Assembly (NCBI GenBank): GCA_016188575.1
Contig: JACPHN010000170.1
Location: 1-28,234 of the forward strand
From: Candidatus Schekmanbacteria bacterium
Lineage (GTDB): Bacteria > CSSED10-310 > JACPHN01
Direction of reading: 5' to 3'
DNA length: 28,234 nt
A program made the position numbers and the translations under genes. Numbering within the stretch: the stretch's first letter is position 1; each line of letters starts with the position of its first letter. A model generated the notes under the pieces. It was not told the origin of the DNA. It worked only from the letters and a program-made list of their open reading frames with translations, and did no database searches. This document shows positions 19,600 to 26,951 of the stretch, piece after piece.

Positions 19600-20962
19600 A
19601 TTCCTTGATCTTGTACATGAGGCAGCGATGGCTGATTCCGAGCAGCCGCGCGGCCCGTGTTCGGTTGGACCCTTCGCGTTGCAACGCGCGCTCGAGCAAC
19701 GTCTTCTCGAGAACCTCGGTCACCTGCCGGAGCGCCGTTTTCAGGTCCATCAGGTCCTCCGGAACGAACACGCTCACGCTTTGCTCACTGTCGTCGCCCT
19801 CGGCGGACAGCGCTTCCGGCTGGATCACGTCGCTGTCTGCGAGGACGATGGCGCGTTCGATCGTGTTTTCGAGCTGCCTGACGTTTCCGGGCCAATCAAA
19901 CTTCACGAGGCGCTCGAGCGCTGCCGCGCTCATCCGCTTGGCCGACATCTGGTTGGCGCGGCAGACCTTGCGGAGGAAATGCTCCACGAGCAGGGGAATA
20001 TCTTCCTTGCGTTCCCGCAATGGCGGCAACCGCACCGGCACGACGCTGAGGCGATAGAAAAGATCCTCGCGGAAGCGCCCCTCCTTGACCTCGAGCGGCA
20101 AGTCGCGCACCGTGGCGGCTACCACCCGGACGTCCACCTTGCGCACCCGCGTGTCGCCGACGCGCACCACCTCCTGCTCTTGTAGCACCCGCAACAGCTT
20201 CGGCTGGGACGACAGCGGCACCTCGCCGATTTCGTCCAAGAACAGCGTGCCGCCGTTCGCCGCCTCAAAGAACCCAACCTTGTCGGCGACGGCGTCGGTG
20301 AACGACCCACGCACGTGCCCAAATAGCTCGCTTTCGATCAAGGTCGAGGTGATCGCCGCGCAGTTCACGGCCACAAGCGGATGCGTGCGGCGGGGCGAGT
20401 TGTAATGAATGGCGCGCGCGATGAGCTCCTTGCCGGTGCCACTCTCCCCGGTCACCAGGACGGGCGTCCGGTGCGGCGCGATTTTCTCGATTTGGTCGTA
20501 GACGGCCTGCATGCGGCGGCTTTTTCCAACGAGGTTGTGGAACGAATAGCGGTCTTCGACTTCACGGCGCAGGCGGACGTTTTCCGCACGCAGCCGCCGC
20601 TCGTCGAGTGCCCGATTGACGCACAGGACGATCTCGTCGGCCTTGATTGGCTTGGACAGGTAGTCCGTGGCGCCGGCCTTCATGGCTTCTATTGCGCTCT
20701 CGACCGTGCCGAATGCGGTCATCATGATGACTGGAAGGCCCTCGTCGAGGCTACGGATGCGGCGGAGGAACTCGATCCCGTCCATTCCCGGCAAGCGAAT
20801 GTCCGAGATGATCAGCGATACGCCGTTGGACGCGAGTGCCTCCAAGCCGGTTTGAGCCTCCGCAGCCGTTTGCACCTGAAACCCTTTGCGAGTGAGAATG
20901 AGCGACAATACGTGGCGGATGTTTTCCTCGTCGTCGACGACGAGAATTTTCTCGTCAGGCAC
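19580..20962 (-). CDS. NtrC-family sigma54-dependent response regulator
   Basis: This is a 460-residue activator of sigma54 RNA polymerase. It has a receiver domain (1-~120) with phospho-acceptor D54 (LIISDIRLPGMDG) and K104, an AAA+ domain (~143-375) with Walker A GESGTGKE (172-179) and Walker B LFLDEI (240-245), and a Fis-type helix-turn-helix at ~422-458 (NRTRAARLLGISHRCLMYK). The sigma54-contacting loop reads GSFTDA (219-224) instead of GAFTGA; Ala-to-Ser and Gly-to-Asp variants occur in the family, so activity is not excluded. Translation starts at GTG 20962, seven bases after GGGGAG and overlapping the kinase stop by 8 bp. It surely forms a pair with that kinase. I found no convincing -24/-12 promoter near the downstream permease gene. 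Confidence 0.95.
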   Translation of the reverse strand: MPDEKILVVDDEENIRHVLSLILTRKGFQVQTAAEAQTGLEALASNGVSLIISDIRLPGMDGIEFLRRIRSLDEGLPVIMMTAFGTVESAIEAMKAGATDYLSKPIKADEIVLCVNRALDERRLRAENVRLRREVEDRYSFHNLVGKSRRMQAVYDQIEKIAPHRTPVLVTGESGTGKELIARAIHYNSPRRTHPLVAVNCAAITSTLIESELFGHVRGSFTDAVADKVGFFEAANGGTLFLDEIGEVPLSSQPKLLRVLQEQEVVRVGDTRVRKVDVRVVAATVRDLPLEVKEGRFREDLFYRLSVVPVRLPPLRERKEDIPLLVEHFLRKVCRANQMSAKRMSAAALERLVKFDWPGNVRQLENTIERAIVLADSDVIQPEALSAEGDDSEQSVSVFVPEDLMDLKTALRQVTEVLEKTLLERALQREGSNRTRAARLLGISHRCLMYKIKEYGLEDA

Positions 20963-22481
20963 GCTGAGTCTCCCCTGGTTCCGGTGTTGTGTCTATTGCC
21001 TCTGGAGTCTGGACCTCCGTTCCCGGCTGAAGCTGTGGGAGCACGACGCGGAACAGCGTCCCGATTCCCGGAGAGCTGTCCACCTCGATCGCTCCGCGGT
21101 GTCGCTCGACGATGGTGTGACAGATGGCGAGACCGAGTCCCGTACCTTCTCCTGGGGCGCGCGTCGTGAAGAATGGATCGAAGATCTGGCGCAGGGTTTC
21201 CTGAGCCATACCGCAACCGTCATCTTGCACCTCGACCACGAGTTGGTGATGAGCAGCCTCTCGCCAGAGGCGCACGCGGAGGTTTCCGCCATCGTCCATC
21301 GCGAGAGCCGCGTTGAGGCAGAGGTTGATGAATACTTGCTGTAACTGATCCGAGGAACCCCACACCGTGGCGTCCGGCGACCGATAGTCGCGGTGCACGG
21401 TGATCTTGCGGAAAACGGAGTGATGGGAGGCGAGGTCGAGAGTGCGATCGAGGACTTCCGCGAGCTGTACCGCCTCGAAAGCGACCGCCGAGGGGCGCGA
21501 GAAATCGAGCAGATCGCGCACGATGCGCGCGATCCTTTCCACTTCGGAGCGCACGCGCTCGAGGTAGGATTTGCGTTCGTTGTCCGCCTCGTCCATCAGC
21601 AGGACTTCTGCGTAGCCGAGAATGGACGAAAGGGGATTGCCGATTTCGTGTGCGACGCCGGCGGCAAGCCTGCCGACGGACGAGAGCTTTTCCGAGGCGA
21701 TGAGGCGATCCTGGGTGCGTTTGAGGGCATCGTAGGCGGCGACGAGGTCGCGCGTGCGCGCCTCCTGGGCGTCACGGGCCGCGCGCAGGCGTTCGGCCAT
21801 GCGATTGAAGGACCGTGCGAGGTCGCCGAGCTCGTCGTCGGTGGTCACGGGGACGCGGTACAACAGATCGCCGTCGCGAATGCGATTGATGCCGTGGACG
21901 AGCGACCCGACGGGCCGCAGCACCCGCGAACCCAGGAAGATGAACAGCAGCACGGCCATCAGAACAGTTTCGATGAATACAAGTCTGACGGTCTTGTGCC
22001 GGGTCGCGATGAGCACGCGGTCGAGCTCGCCGAGGTCGAGCAGAACCTCAATTTCTGCAAGTGGCACGCCCCCGTCCAGATATTCTCCGCGCACGGCCAG
22101 ATGTGGTTCCGCCGCCAGGGCGGGCAGGTATGCTCCTCCGCCCAGGCGGGCGCCGGCAATGATCTTTCCGTGGGGCTCCCGCAGGGCGATGGCGAGAATC
22201 GGGGAGTCGCGGCCGAGCACGGCCAAGAGCTCCTGCAATCGTTGCTCGACGCGGTGAGATGCCCAGTCGACCCGTTCCCTGGCGAGGCCGAGCTCGCCGG
22301 CGGGAACCAGCGGCGGCGGTCCCTGGATCAGCCGCACCGCCAATCTGCCGTACGCCTCGACTTTCTCGCCAAGCTCGCCGCGAGACTCCTCAATCAGCAG
22401 GACAGTGGTCCCACCGAAGATGAGAAAGAGGATGGCGACAACAGCGCCGATGAGACGGATAGCGAGGCGTGACGGCCGCAT
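20955..22481 (-). CDS. Membrane sensor histidine kinase
   Basis: The cognate kinase of the NtrC-type regulator has 508 residues from ATG 22481. TM1 is ~8-30 and TM2 ~166-186, flanking a periplasmic sensor region of about 135 residues of no recognised fold. HAMP is ~187-237. The HisKA phospho-site is H278 (VAHEIGNPLSSI). The ATPase domain has N390 (N box), DDGCGM (420-425, G1), FDPFFTT (F box) and GTGLGL (446-451, G2). I chose ATG 22481 because TM1 follows at once. The frame is open up to a TTG at 22556, only five bases after the small-ORF stop, which would add an unstructured tail. The C-terminal ~20 residues after the ATPase domain are Thr/Pro/Glu-rich. The signal is unknown. Confidence 0.94.
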   Translation of the reverse strand: MRPSRLAIRLIGAVVAILFLIFGGTTVLLIEESRGELGEKVEAYGRLAVRLIQGPPPLVPAGELGLARERVDWASHRVEQRLQELLAVLGRDSPILAIALREPHGKIIAGARLGGGAYLPALAAEPHLAVRGEYLDGGVPLAEIEVLLDLGELDRVLIATRHKTVRLVFIETVLMAVLLFIFLGSRVLRPVGSLVHGINRIRDGDLLYRVPVTTDDELGDLARSFNRMAERLRAARDAQEARTRDLVAAYDALKRTQDRLIASEKLSSVGRLAAGVAHEIGNPLSSILGYAEVLLMDEADNERKSYLERVRSEVERIARIVRDLLDFSRPSAVAFEAVQLAEVLDRTLDLASHHSVFRKITVHRDYRSPDATVWGSSDQLQQVFINLCLNAALAMDDGGNLRVRLWREAAHHQLVVEVQDDGCGMAQETLRQIFDPFFTTRAPGEGTGLGLAICHTIVERHRGAIEVDSSPGIGTLFRVVLPQLQPGTEVQTPEAIDTTPEPGETQRA

Positions 22482-22560
22482 GAGGCTGATTCGTCCGGGC
22501 CTTGACGGTACCACGGCGACATTCGCCGTCGGCGAGCGCTGCCCGCGGCGAAGCAAGACG

Positions 22561-22731
22561 TCAGTCAGTTGCGGTGGAAGCCCTCGCGAGTAGCAGCCGT
22601 GCTCTCCGAACCGTGCGATCGTTTCGCCCGAGCTGCTCCGCCTGGGCGATGAACTCGGACAGCGGCTTCTTCTTGTCCTTCAGTTTCGCTGCCGGCGCGT
22701 GCTCGAGCTTGCGAATTTGACTTATGGTCAC
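22561..22731 (-). CDS. Small basic protein of 56 residues, unknown function
   Basis: A GTG at 22731 follows an excellent ribosome site (GGAG at 22739-22742, seven-base spacing) and opens 56 codons to TGA at 22561-22563. The peptide is basic and probably helical, with no Cys and no membrane segment. It contains KLEHAPAAKLKDKKKPLSEF, AQAEQLGRNDRTVRRAR and LLLAR. I do not recognise a family. It lies between the HU gene hairpin and the histidine kinase, in the same direction, and its stop is five bases from the alternative TTG start of the kinase. It could be a regulatory or nucleic-acid-binding partner, or a coupling leader. The + strand frame over the same bases looks like a shadow. Confidence 0.6.
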   Translation of the reverse strand: MTISQIRKLEHAPAAKLKDKKKPLSEFIAQAEQLGRNDRTVRRARLLLARASTATD

Positions 22732-22746
22732 GTGGATTCTCCGGCC

Positions 22747-22769
22747 GCGGTGAGCGACTCGCTCACCGC
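22747..22769 (-). terminator. Strong hairpin after the HU gene (no U-tract)
   Basis: A perfect 10-bp inverted repeat (gcggtgagcg and cgctcaccgc) encloses a three-base loop. On the minus strand it begins nine bases after the HU stop and ends four bases before the GGAG of the 56-residue ORF. There is no run of T after it, so it is not a classic intrinsic terminator. It may attenuate, protect the HU mRNA end, or modulate access to the downstream ribosome site. Confidence 0.55.
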
Positions 22770-22778
22770 AGCATTCCG

Positions 22779-23054
22779 TTAGCTTCTGACGGCTTCCTTG
22801 AGCAGCTTGCCGGGCTTGAAATGAACGGACTTCATCGCCGGAATCTGCATCTTGTCCTTCGTTTGGGGATTGACTCCCGTCCGGGACGCGCGTTCCCTCA
22901 CATCAAACGTACCGAATCCAACCAGTGTGACGCGGGTGCCGCCTGCGAGCGCATCGCGAATCGCATCCAGGGTCTTCTCGATGGCTTCGCCGGCTTGAGT
23001 CTTCGACAACCCCGCAGCCGAAGCAACCTGATCGACCAGCTCAGTCTTGTTCAT
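22779..23054 (-). CDS. HU-family histone-like DNA-binding protein
   Basis: At 91 residues this is a standard-length HU/IHF-family nucleoid protein, which binds and bends DNA as a dimer. It opens MNKTELVDQVASAAGLSKTQ. It then carries the signature VGFGTFDVRERASRTGVNPQT and the arm and tail IPAMKSVHFKPGK. The ATG at 23054 is supported by GGAGG six bases upstream; an in-frame extension to 23129 has no family similarity and overlaps the promoter. It has its own sigma70-like promoter within the end of maf. HU rather than IHF is favoured by the overall pattern, but I cannot separate paralogue types by eye. Confidence 0.95.
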   Translation of the reverse strand: MNKTELVDQVASAAGLSKTQAGEAIEKTLDAIRDALAGGTRVTLVGFGTFDVRERASRTGVNPQTKDKMQIPAMKSVHFKPGKLLKEAVRS

Positions 23055-23100
23055 CTGAATCCTCCGCAACACTGAAACCCGTGAATCGCTACGGTGCTCC

Positions 23101-23129
23101 TTAATAGCAATCTGGAAATGGGCTGTCAA
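23101..23129 (-). promoter_or_regulatory. Sigma70-type promoter of the HU gene, inside the end of maf
   Basis: On the minus strand TTGACA (23124-23129, perfect) is followed by 17 bases and TATTAA (23101-23106, 4 of 6). The -10 box is exactly the last Tyr codon plus the stop codon of maf. The predicted start near 23094 leaves a leader of about 40 bases ending in the GGAGG of HU. Confidence 0.75.
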
Positions 23130-23760
23130 GCGCTTCGCGGTGGGCTCGGGCCGAATTCCGGGCCAGCGCCAGGCGCTGGGTCAGCTTCGCCAAGGGCAGA
23201 CCCATAACATTGAAGCAACAGCCGTCCAACCTCTCTACAAAAGCTCCTGCCTGCTCCTGAATACCGTAGGCGCCTGCCTTGTCCAGCGGGCCACCTGACT
23301 GCACGTAGGCATCGATTTCCTCGTCACTGACGGCACGAAACGTGACAATAGTGCGTTCCGACCAGGATTCCAGGCGCCTCTCCGGGCGCGACCACAGCAA
23401 GGCCACGCCGGTAATGACCTCATGCGATCGGTTACTGAGCCGCTTCAACATGTGCCTCGCTTCGTCCGCGTCCCGCGGTTTGCCCAGGACCTCGCCTGCT
23501 ACTACGACGATCGTATCGGCGCCGAGCACCGCACTCCAACGCACACCAGCGTCTCCCTGTCGAGCCGCACCCGCAGCCTCGGCCTTCCGCTCCGCGACGC
23601 GCCGCGCCGCCGCGGCGGGAGCCATGCCCTCCGGAAACGCCTCGTCGGCCTGTGTCGCCAGCACCTCGAAGGGGATTCCAACCTGCCTGAGCAGCGCGGC
23701 GCGGCGCGGCGACGCCGACGCGAGCAGCACCCCTGCGTATGGCGATGCGGCGTGCGGCAT
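23101..23760 (-). CDS. maf: Maf-family nucleoside triphosphate pyrophosphatase
   Basis: Maf proteins hydrolyse non-canonical or selected nucleoside triphosphates (dTTP, UTP or modified bases, depending on subgroup) to monophosphates, a house-cleaning role. The 219-residue protein shows the family motifs in order: LLASASPRRAALL (12-24), VLGADTIVV (78-86, catalytic Asp82), GKPRDADEA (93-101), SHEVITGVAL (112-121) and DKAGAYGIQEQAG. Length is slightly above the usual ~190-200 because of a short insert near 65-75 and a C-terminal tail. The ATG at 23760 lies three bases after the stop of the upstream outer-membrane protein gene, so translation is probably coupled. The precise substrate subgroup is not determined. 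Confidence 0.95.
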   Translation of the reverse strand: MPHAASPYAGVLLASASPRRAALLRQVGIPFEVLATQADEAFPEGMAPAAAARRVAERKAEAAGAARQGDAGVRWSAVLGADTIVVVAGEVLGKPRDADEARHMLKRLSNRSHEVITGVALLWSRPERRLESWSERTIVTFRAVSDEEIDAYVQSGGPLDKAGAYGIQEQAGAFVERLDGCCFNVMGLPLAKLTQRLALARNSARAHREALDSPFPDCY

Positions 23761-23763
23761 TGC

Positions 23764-26712
23764 TCAAAACTCGTGGCCGAAGCCGAAATAGGCGACAAAT
23801 CGGTCTTCTTCCGGGACGTCGGAGTCGAGGCGCCGCGCCACGCCGAGACGAAGCGACATCGGAATCCCGTATCCGAGGACGAGATTCACTTTCCCCTCGA
23901 TGCCCGCCGATGACTTGACCTTGCTCTCGTCCTCGTCGCCGAAGTCGCCGTCCCACGCCACGCCCGCGTCCGCAAACACCCCAAGGTGAGTGCGATCCAG
24001 GAACAACGGGAAGCGATCCGGCCCTGCCTCGTGCACCGCGATCGGGAAACGATACTCGAAGCTCGCCACCACCGCTCGATCGCCCCTGAGCACGGCCTCC
24101 GGGTAACCGCGGAGCGGGAAGCCTCCCTCGACCATCCCGAGCAGGCCCTCCTGGGACAGCGTCCCGCCGATTGCGAAGCGGCGCTGGAAGAAAGCGTCTC
24201 CGCGGCTCGCCGCCGCCTTGACCCAACCCGCCACGGCATGATGCCGAGCGAAGAACACCGGCGCGTACCAGCGCAGATCGGCCACACCCTCGTCGCGATC
24301 GAAATCGCTTTTCCATTTGCGATCAAAGCGCGTGTAACCGGCGAAGAGCTCGCAGCCGGATTCCTTTGAGATCGAGTAACCGTAGGCGCGGGTGCGGTCG
24401 TACGCGTATCCCAGCGTGAAACCCACGAGGTCGCCTTCAGCCGGCGCCGCGAGCCCGCGCGGATAAGCCGATAGCCCCGTCAACCGCTGCCCCACGGCGC
24501 CGAGCACCGCCGCGTGCCCCGACTCGATGTGCGATACCGGCACGGAAATGGTCAGGCGCGCCGTGCGGCGCCGCTCCCAGTAGTCGGCAATGTCCTCAAT
24601 GTGGCCGGGCTCGCCCTCCGGCGAGCTCCACAAGTCCCCGAGGTTTGCCGCCAAGTCCGCAGCCTCCGCGGTCACCGTGGGGTACAGCATGTCGTTCTGA
24701 TATGCCGCGAACCACGCCAGGCGGCCGCTATCGATTCCATACAGGGCGGTAGCGGCGTAGGCTTGCTCGCCCAGGGCGTCCACGCCTTGCGTGGTGGCAC
24801 CGAGTTGCGTGCCGTCCTCATCGCTGCCGCCGGCGGGCAGCCAGAAGCGCGGCAAGAGCGTGCGCGCGGAGCGATAGGAATGCACCGGATACTCCTGAGC
24901 CGTGGTCGCCGCCGGGAGTGTGCCACTGCCGATCCCGACGCGCGCTGCGGGCACCTCCAACGCCGCGGCATCGCCGCCGCGGGCAGCCGCCAGCTCCAGC
25001 ACGTGCACGTCGTAGCCCTCCGCCCCGTAGCGCACAAACGCGAGCTCCTTGCCGTCGGCAGAGGGCGCCGGGGAAAAGGCCCCGGTCACTTCATTGGTGA
25101 CCCTGCGCAGTGCGCGCGTCTCCAGGTCGAGGTTGTACACGTTCGAGATTCCCTGCGGATTGGACGTGAAGAACAACGACCCACCGCCAGGCGCGAAGAT
25201 CGGCCCGGCTTCCGAGGCGTCTCCCGGCAAGAGCGTCTCGACGAGCGCGCCGCGATTGTCGAAGATCTCGATGTCCTGATTCTTTCCCCGCCGAGCGTCC
25301 ACGGCGACGCGCGAGCCATCCGGAGACCAGCGCGGCGTTCCGAAGACGACGCCGGGCTCCTCATGGGTCAGCGCCGTAACCTCCGCCGTGCTCACATCAA
25401 CGAGCACCAGGTCAGTTCCGGATCCGCCCTCCCGAACCGCTATCAGCCGCTTGCCATCGGGGTGGAAATCGGGATCGCGCAACCGCGCTCCATAGGTGAG
25501 TCGCCGCGCCTTGTCCGCGGCGACGTCATACAAGTACAGATCCGAGAAGATCGAGAAGGTCCAGTAGTACTGAAGCTGACTGTAGGCCAGCGCCGCGCCG
25601 TCGGGAGAGAATGACAGACTGCTTTCACTGTAGTGCTTGATGAGCCGCGCCTCGTCTTCCCCGTTCGCGGCGATTCGCCGAATCGAGGGAAACTCGTGCG
25701 GGCCGAGCTCCGTAAACGCAATCCAGCCTTCGGTCGGGTGAAAACGCGGTCCCGTGTTGAAGTACCCGCGCTCGGTCAGCGGCCGCGATCCGGTCTCTCC
25801 GCCCTTCTCGACCGCCGTTCGTACTGCTGCGTAGCGGGTTTGCAACGCTTCATGCCAGTTCGACCACAACGTCGGCAAGTCCGTGCCGACGGTTTTCTCG
25901 AAAGCGCTACTGATGCGGAACGGAAGCAGCCGCCCGGCGTATTCGTGCGTGAGGTCGTACAGTTTTTCCTCTCCGAAGGACCTGGCCGCCCAGGTGAGGA
26001 AGCTCGCGCCATAAAGATAGCGGCCCATGCCATTCGGCCACCGCGTCTGCATGCCCTCGGCGCGGGCCAGCGAATCGAACCGGTCTTCGAGCACCGCGGC
26101 CCGCATCATCATCTCGAAGGCCGTGCCGCCCGCTCTGCCGCCGCCCGTTAGCGAGGTCTCCTCGAAGACGGCGAGCCCCTCGACGAGCCAACCGGGAGAG
26201 AAGGCATTGGGGAAAAAGAACAGCGTCGGGACCCTCCCGAAAATCAGGCGCAGCGCCTTCGGGCCGCGATGCACCTGGTCGATGTGGAGGATGTGCGTGT
26301 ATTCGTGTGCCAGGACGAAGCGCAGCCAGTCGTTGTAATCGTCGAGACCCTCCCCCGGTTGCGGTGGTCGCGCCCAGATCTGAATCATATTGTTGGGAAA
26401 CGGCGTTGCGAATCCGTTCGAGAAATCCGCGTTGTCGGTGAGCACCACCTGAGTCTTGCCGCGCGGCGACCACCGCAGCCGCGGCGCCAGCGTCGCGTGG
26501 ATGCTCTCCGCGTCATGGGCCAGGCGTTGCGCGTGCGGCTCGAGCCCCTGGTGGAAGTGGATGGAGAAATGGGGGGTTTCGACCGTGCGCCAGCGGTAGG
26601 CGGCGGGAAACCGGGAGGCGGCCCCGGCCTGCGTGCCGGCGGCCAGCAGACCGAGCAAGACCGACAGAGCGGCGAGGCTGCCGCGCGCGAGCGGCGTGGG
26701 CGTGACCATCAT
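23764..26712 (-). CDS. Three-part envelope protein: peptidase MA-like domain, TolB-type propeller, outer-membrane barrel
   Basis: The gene encodes 982 residues from ATG 26712, chosen because AAAGGA lies 8 bases upstream and a signal peptide follows (LAALSVLLGLLAAGTQAGA). Three modules are visible. Residues ~40-310 form a gluzincin-like metalloprotease: HEYTH at 136-140 inside LAHEYTHILHID, and the third-ligand motif WLVEGLAVFEE (E178). Residues ~315-600 hold PD40/TolB-like blades, seen as repeated F-x-P-x-G and W-S-P-D-G turns (RWSPDGSRVAV, DFHPDGKRLIA). Residues ~600-982 are a beta-barrel like BamA/surface-antigen domains, with RRFAIGGTLSQEGL and GGFPLRGYPE and a terminal Phe typical of the outer-membrane insertion signal. 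It probably sits in the outer membrane with periplasmic enzymatic and propeller parts. Its substrate is unknown. It is followed within three bases by maf. Confidence 0.82.
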   Translation of the reverse strand: MMVTPTPLARGSLAALSVLLGLLAAGTQAGAASRFPAAYRWRTVETPHFSIHFHQGLEPHAQRLAHDAESIHATLAPRLRWSPRGKTQVVLTDNADFSNGFATPFPNNMIQIWARPPQPGEGLDDYNDWLRFVLAHEYTHILHIDQVHRGPKALRLIFGRVPTLFFFPNAFSPGWLVEGLAVFEETSLTGGGRAGGTAFEMMMRAAVLEDRFDSLARAEGMQTRWPNGMGRYLYGASFLTWAARSFGEEKLYDLTHEYAGRLLPFRISSAFEKTVGTDLPTLWSNWHEALQTRYAAVRTAVEKGGETGSRPLTERGYFNTGPRFHPTEGWIAFTELGPHEFPSIRRIAANGEDEARLIKHYSESSLSFSPDGAALAYSQLQYYWTFSIFSDLYLYDVAADKARRLTYGARLRDPDFHPDGKRLIAVREGGSGTDLVLVDVSTAEVTALTHEEPGVVFGTPRWSPDGSRVAVDARRGKNQDIEIFDNRGALVETLLPGDASEAGPIFAPGGGSLFFTSNPQGISNVYNLDLETRALRRVTNEVTGAFSPAPSADGKELAFVRYGAEGYDVHVLELAAARGGDAAALEVPAARVGIGSGTLPAATTAQEYPVHSYRSARTLLPRFWLPAGGSDEDGTQLGATTQGVDALGEQAYAATALYGIDSGRLAWFAAYQNDMLYPTVTAEAADLAANLGDLWSSPEGEPGHIEDIADYWERRRTARLTISVPVSHIESGHAAVLGAVGQRLTGLSAYPRGLAAPAEGDLVGFTLGYAYDRTRAYGYSISKESGCELFAGYTRFDRKWKSDFDRDEGVADLRWYAPVFFARHHAVAGWVKAAASRGDAFFQRRFAIGGTLSQEGLLGMVEGGFPLRGYPEAVLRGDRAVVASFEYRFPIAVHEAGPDRFPLFLDRTHLGVFADAGVAWDGDFGDEDESKVKSSAGIEGKVNLVLGYGIPMSLRLGVARRLDSDVPEEDRFVAYFGFGHEF

Positions 26713-26800
26713 CCGGCGAATCCTTTGCGGAGTGAACACGGGACGGCGGCGGGGCGGCGGGCGGTAAGCGCCTGGCCCGCGGCAACGCAGTTTGGCCTAT

Positions 26801-26829
26801 CTTGTAGCGGTTCAGGGCCTCGCGCGCAA
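26801..26829 (-). promoter_or_regulatory. Weak candidate promoter for the envelope protein gene
   Basis: Minus-strand TTGCGC (26824-26829) and TACAAG (26801-26806) are 17 bases apart, matching consensus at 3 and 4 of 6 positions. The spacing is ideal but the match is modest. It lies back to back with the + strand candidate for the aminotransferase gene. Confidence 0.25.
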
Positions 26830-26836
26830 GCAGAGA

Positions 26837-26866
26837 TTGCTCCGACCGGCGCGTTCAGGATACATT
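26837..26866 (+). promoter_or_regulatory. Weak candidate promoter for the aminotransferase gene
   Basis: TTGCTC (26837-26842) and TACATT (26861-26866) are 18 bases apart, matching consensus at 3 and 4 of 6 positions. This would give a leader of about 80 bases before the ATG at 26952. Confidence 0.25.
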
Positions 26867-26951
26867 GCCTTCATTCATTGGCAGCCGGTCGCTTCCCCGG
26901 GCGAGGAGGCCTGCGGCGGCGGTGCGACAGCAAGAGCGGGAGAGCCCAATC

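Noticed and set aside
21393-22472. 359-codon + strand frame opposite the histidine kinase
   Set aside because: It is a Gly/Asp/Gln-rich shadow; the minus strand has every kinase box in order.
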